Assembly: GCA_900554585.1 (NCBI GenBank)
Contig: USHS01000069.1
Location: 1 to 6,995 of the forward strand
From: an uncultured Collinsella sp.
Lineage (GTDB): Bacteria > Actinomycetota > Coriobacteriia > Coriobacteriales > Coriobacteriaceae
Direction of reading: 5' to 3'
DNA length: 6,995 nucleotides
Position numbers and translations under genes: made by a program. A model generated the notes under the pieces. It was not told the origin of the DNA and searched no databases. It was given only the letters and a program-made list of their open reading frames with translations. Of this stretch, positions 6,794 to 6,995 are shown piece by piece (within the stretch, counting starts at the first letter, position 1; the number at the start of each line of letters is the position of its first letter).

Positions 6794-6828
6794 GGGTGCT
6801 TCTTGATCAGTAGCTTATTTGTCACCGA

Positions 6829-6995
6829 TTAGTAGTCGAACTGGTGATAGTAACGACGGTAGTTGAGGTTGTGCTTGGTGACCGTCTCGTAGTAAGCGGC
6901 AAGGCGATCGGTGATCAGCGAGGAGAGGATCCACGGAGACACGATGACGCGGAACTCGTCGTCAAGGCCGGGGATCGCGAACTCGGCGGTGTCGA
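6829..6995 (-). CDS. SIS-domain sugar-phosphate isomerase/deglycase, C-terminal fragment
   Basis: Only the last 54 codons are in the window; the gene continues beyond the right edge. The tail includes ITDRLAAYYETVTKHNLNY and ends RRYYHQFDY before a TAA stop at 6829. This closely follows the C-terminus of FrlB, the fructoselysine-6-phosphate deglycase of E. coli, which as I recall it has a CYYLSIYKDHNP segment and ends RRYYGGLVEY. GfrE/GfrF and other SIS-domain deglycases share this kind of ending. Such enzymes split phosphorylated Amadori compounds into glucose 6-phosphate and an amino acid. The position directly ahead of a mannose-type PTS matches the gfr type of locus. With so little sequence, another SIS sugar isomerase (AgaS- or GlmS-like) remains possible. 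Confidence 0.7.
   Translation of the reverse strand, partial: DTAEFAIPGLDDEFRVIVSPWILSSLITDRLAAYYETVTKHNLNYRRYYHQFDY

Noticed and set aside
6736..6825. 30-residue N-terminal extension of EIIA
   Set aside because: It would be encoded by the terminator hairpin and its T-run. The internal ATG at 6735 has a good ribosome site and matches the family start.

Overview
The window reads as the end of an assembly contig from a GC-rich bacterium (roughly 60% G+C by eye). It is probably a gut Coriobacteriia member such as Collinsella; this is an inference from base composition, a fused HisZ-HisG protein and a mannose-family PTS locus, and no rRNA or marker gene is present to prove it. Every real gene lies on the minus strand, so transcription runs from position 6995 towards position 1. 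The first 24 bases are not genomic: they are the 3' part of the Nextera read-1 adapter, including the 19-base Tn5 mosaic end.

The right part (about 3285-6995) is a sugar-uptake locus. In transcription order it holds the C-terminal end of a SIS-domain sugar-phosphate isomerase/deglycase (cut by the right edge), a strong hairpin with a T-run, then mannose/fructose/sorbose-family PTS components EIIA, EIIB, EIIC and EIID as four separate and closely packed genes. A second hairpin with a T-run follows, then a TIM-barrel sugar epimerase most like FrlC. SIS protein, mannose-type EII and FrlC-like epimerase together suggest use of fructosamine (Amadori) compounds such as fructoselysine, or a related amino-sugar conjugate. 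The substrate is inferred, not proven.

The left part (25-3115) is the start of a histidine-biosynthesis operon. A single 571-residue protein carries HisZ (regulatory subunit, HisRS-like) at the N-terminus and a short-form HisG (ATP phosphoribosyltransferase catalytic subunit) at the C-terminus, so the first pathway enzyme is one chain instead of a two-protein complex. It is followed by hisD (histidinol dehydrogenase), whose last few codons are lost at the contig end and replaced by adapter-derived codons. A 12-bp perfect hairpin sits between the epimerase gene and hisZG and probably separates the two units.

There is no gene-free stretch longer than 300 bases. The three largest gaps (1294-1399, 3116-3284, 4131-4204) each hold a hairpin and are described below. 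I see no tRNA, rRNA, CRISPR array or insertion sequence. Long plus-strand open frames opposite hisD and hisZG are GC-driven shadows.
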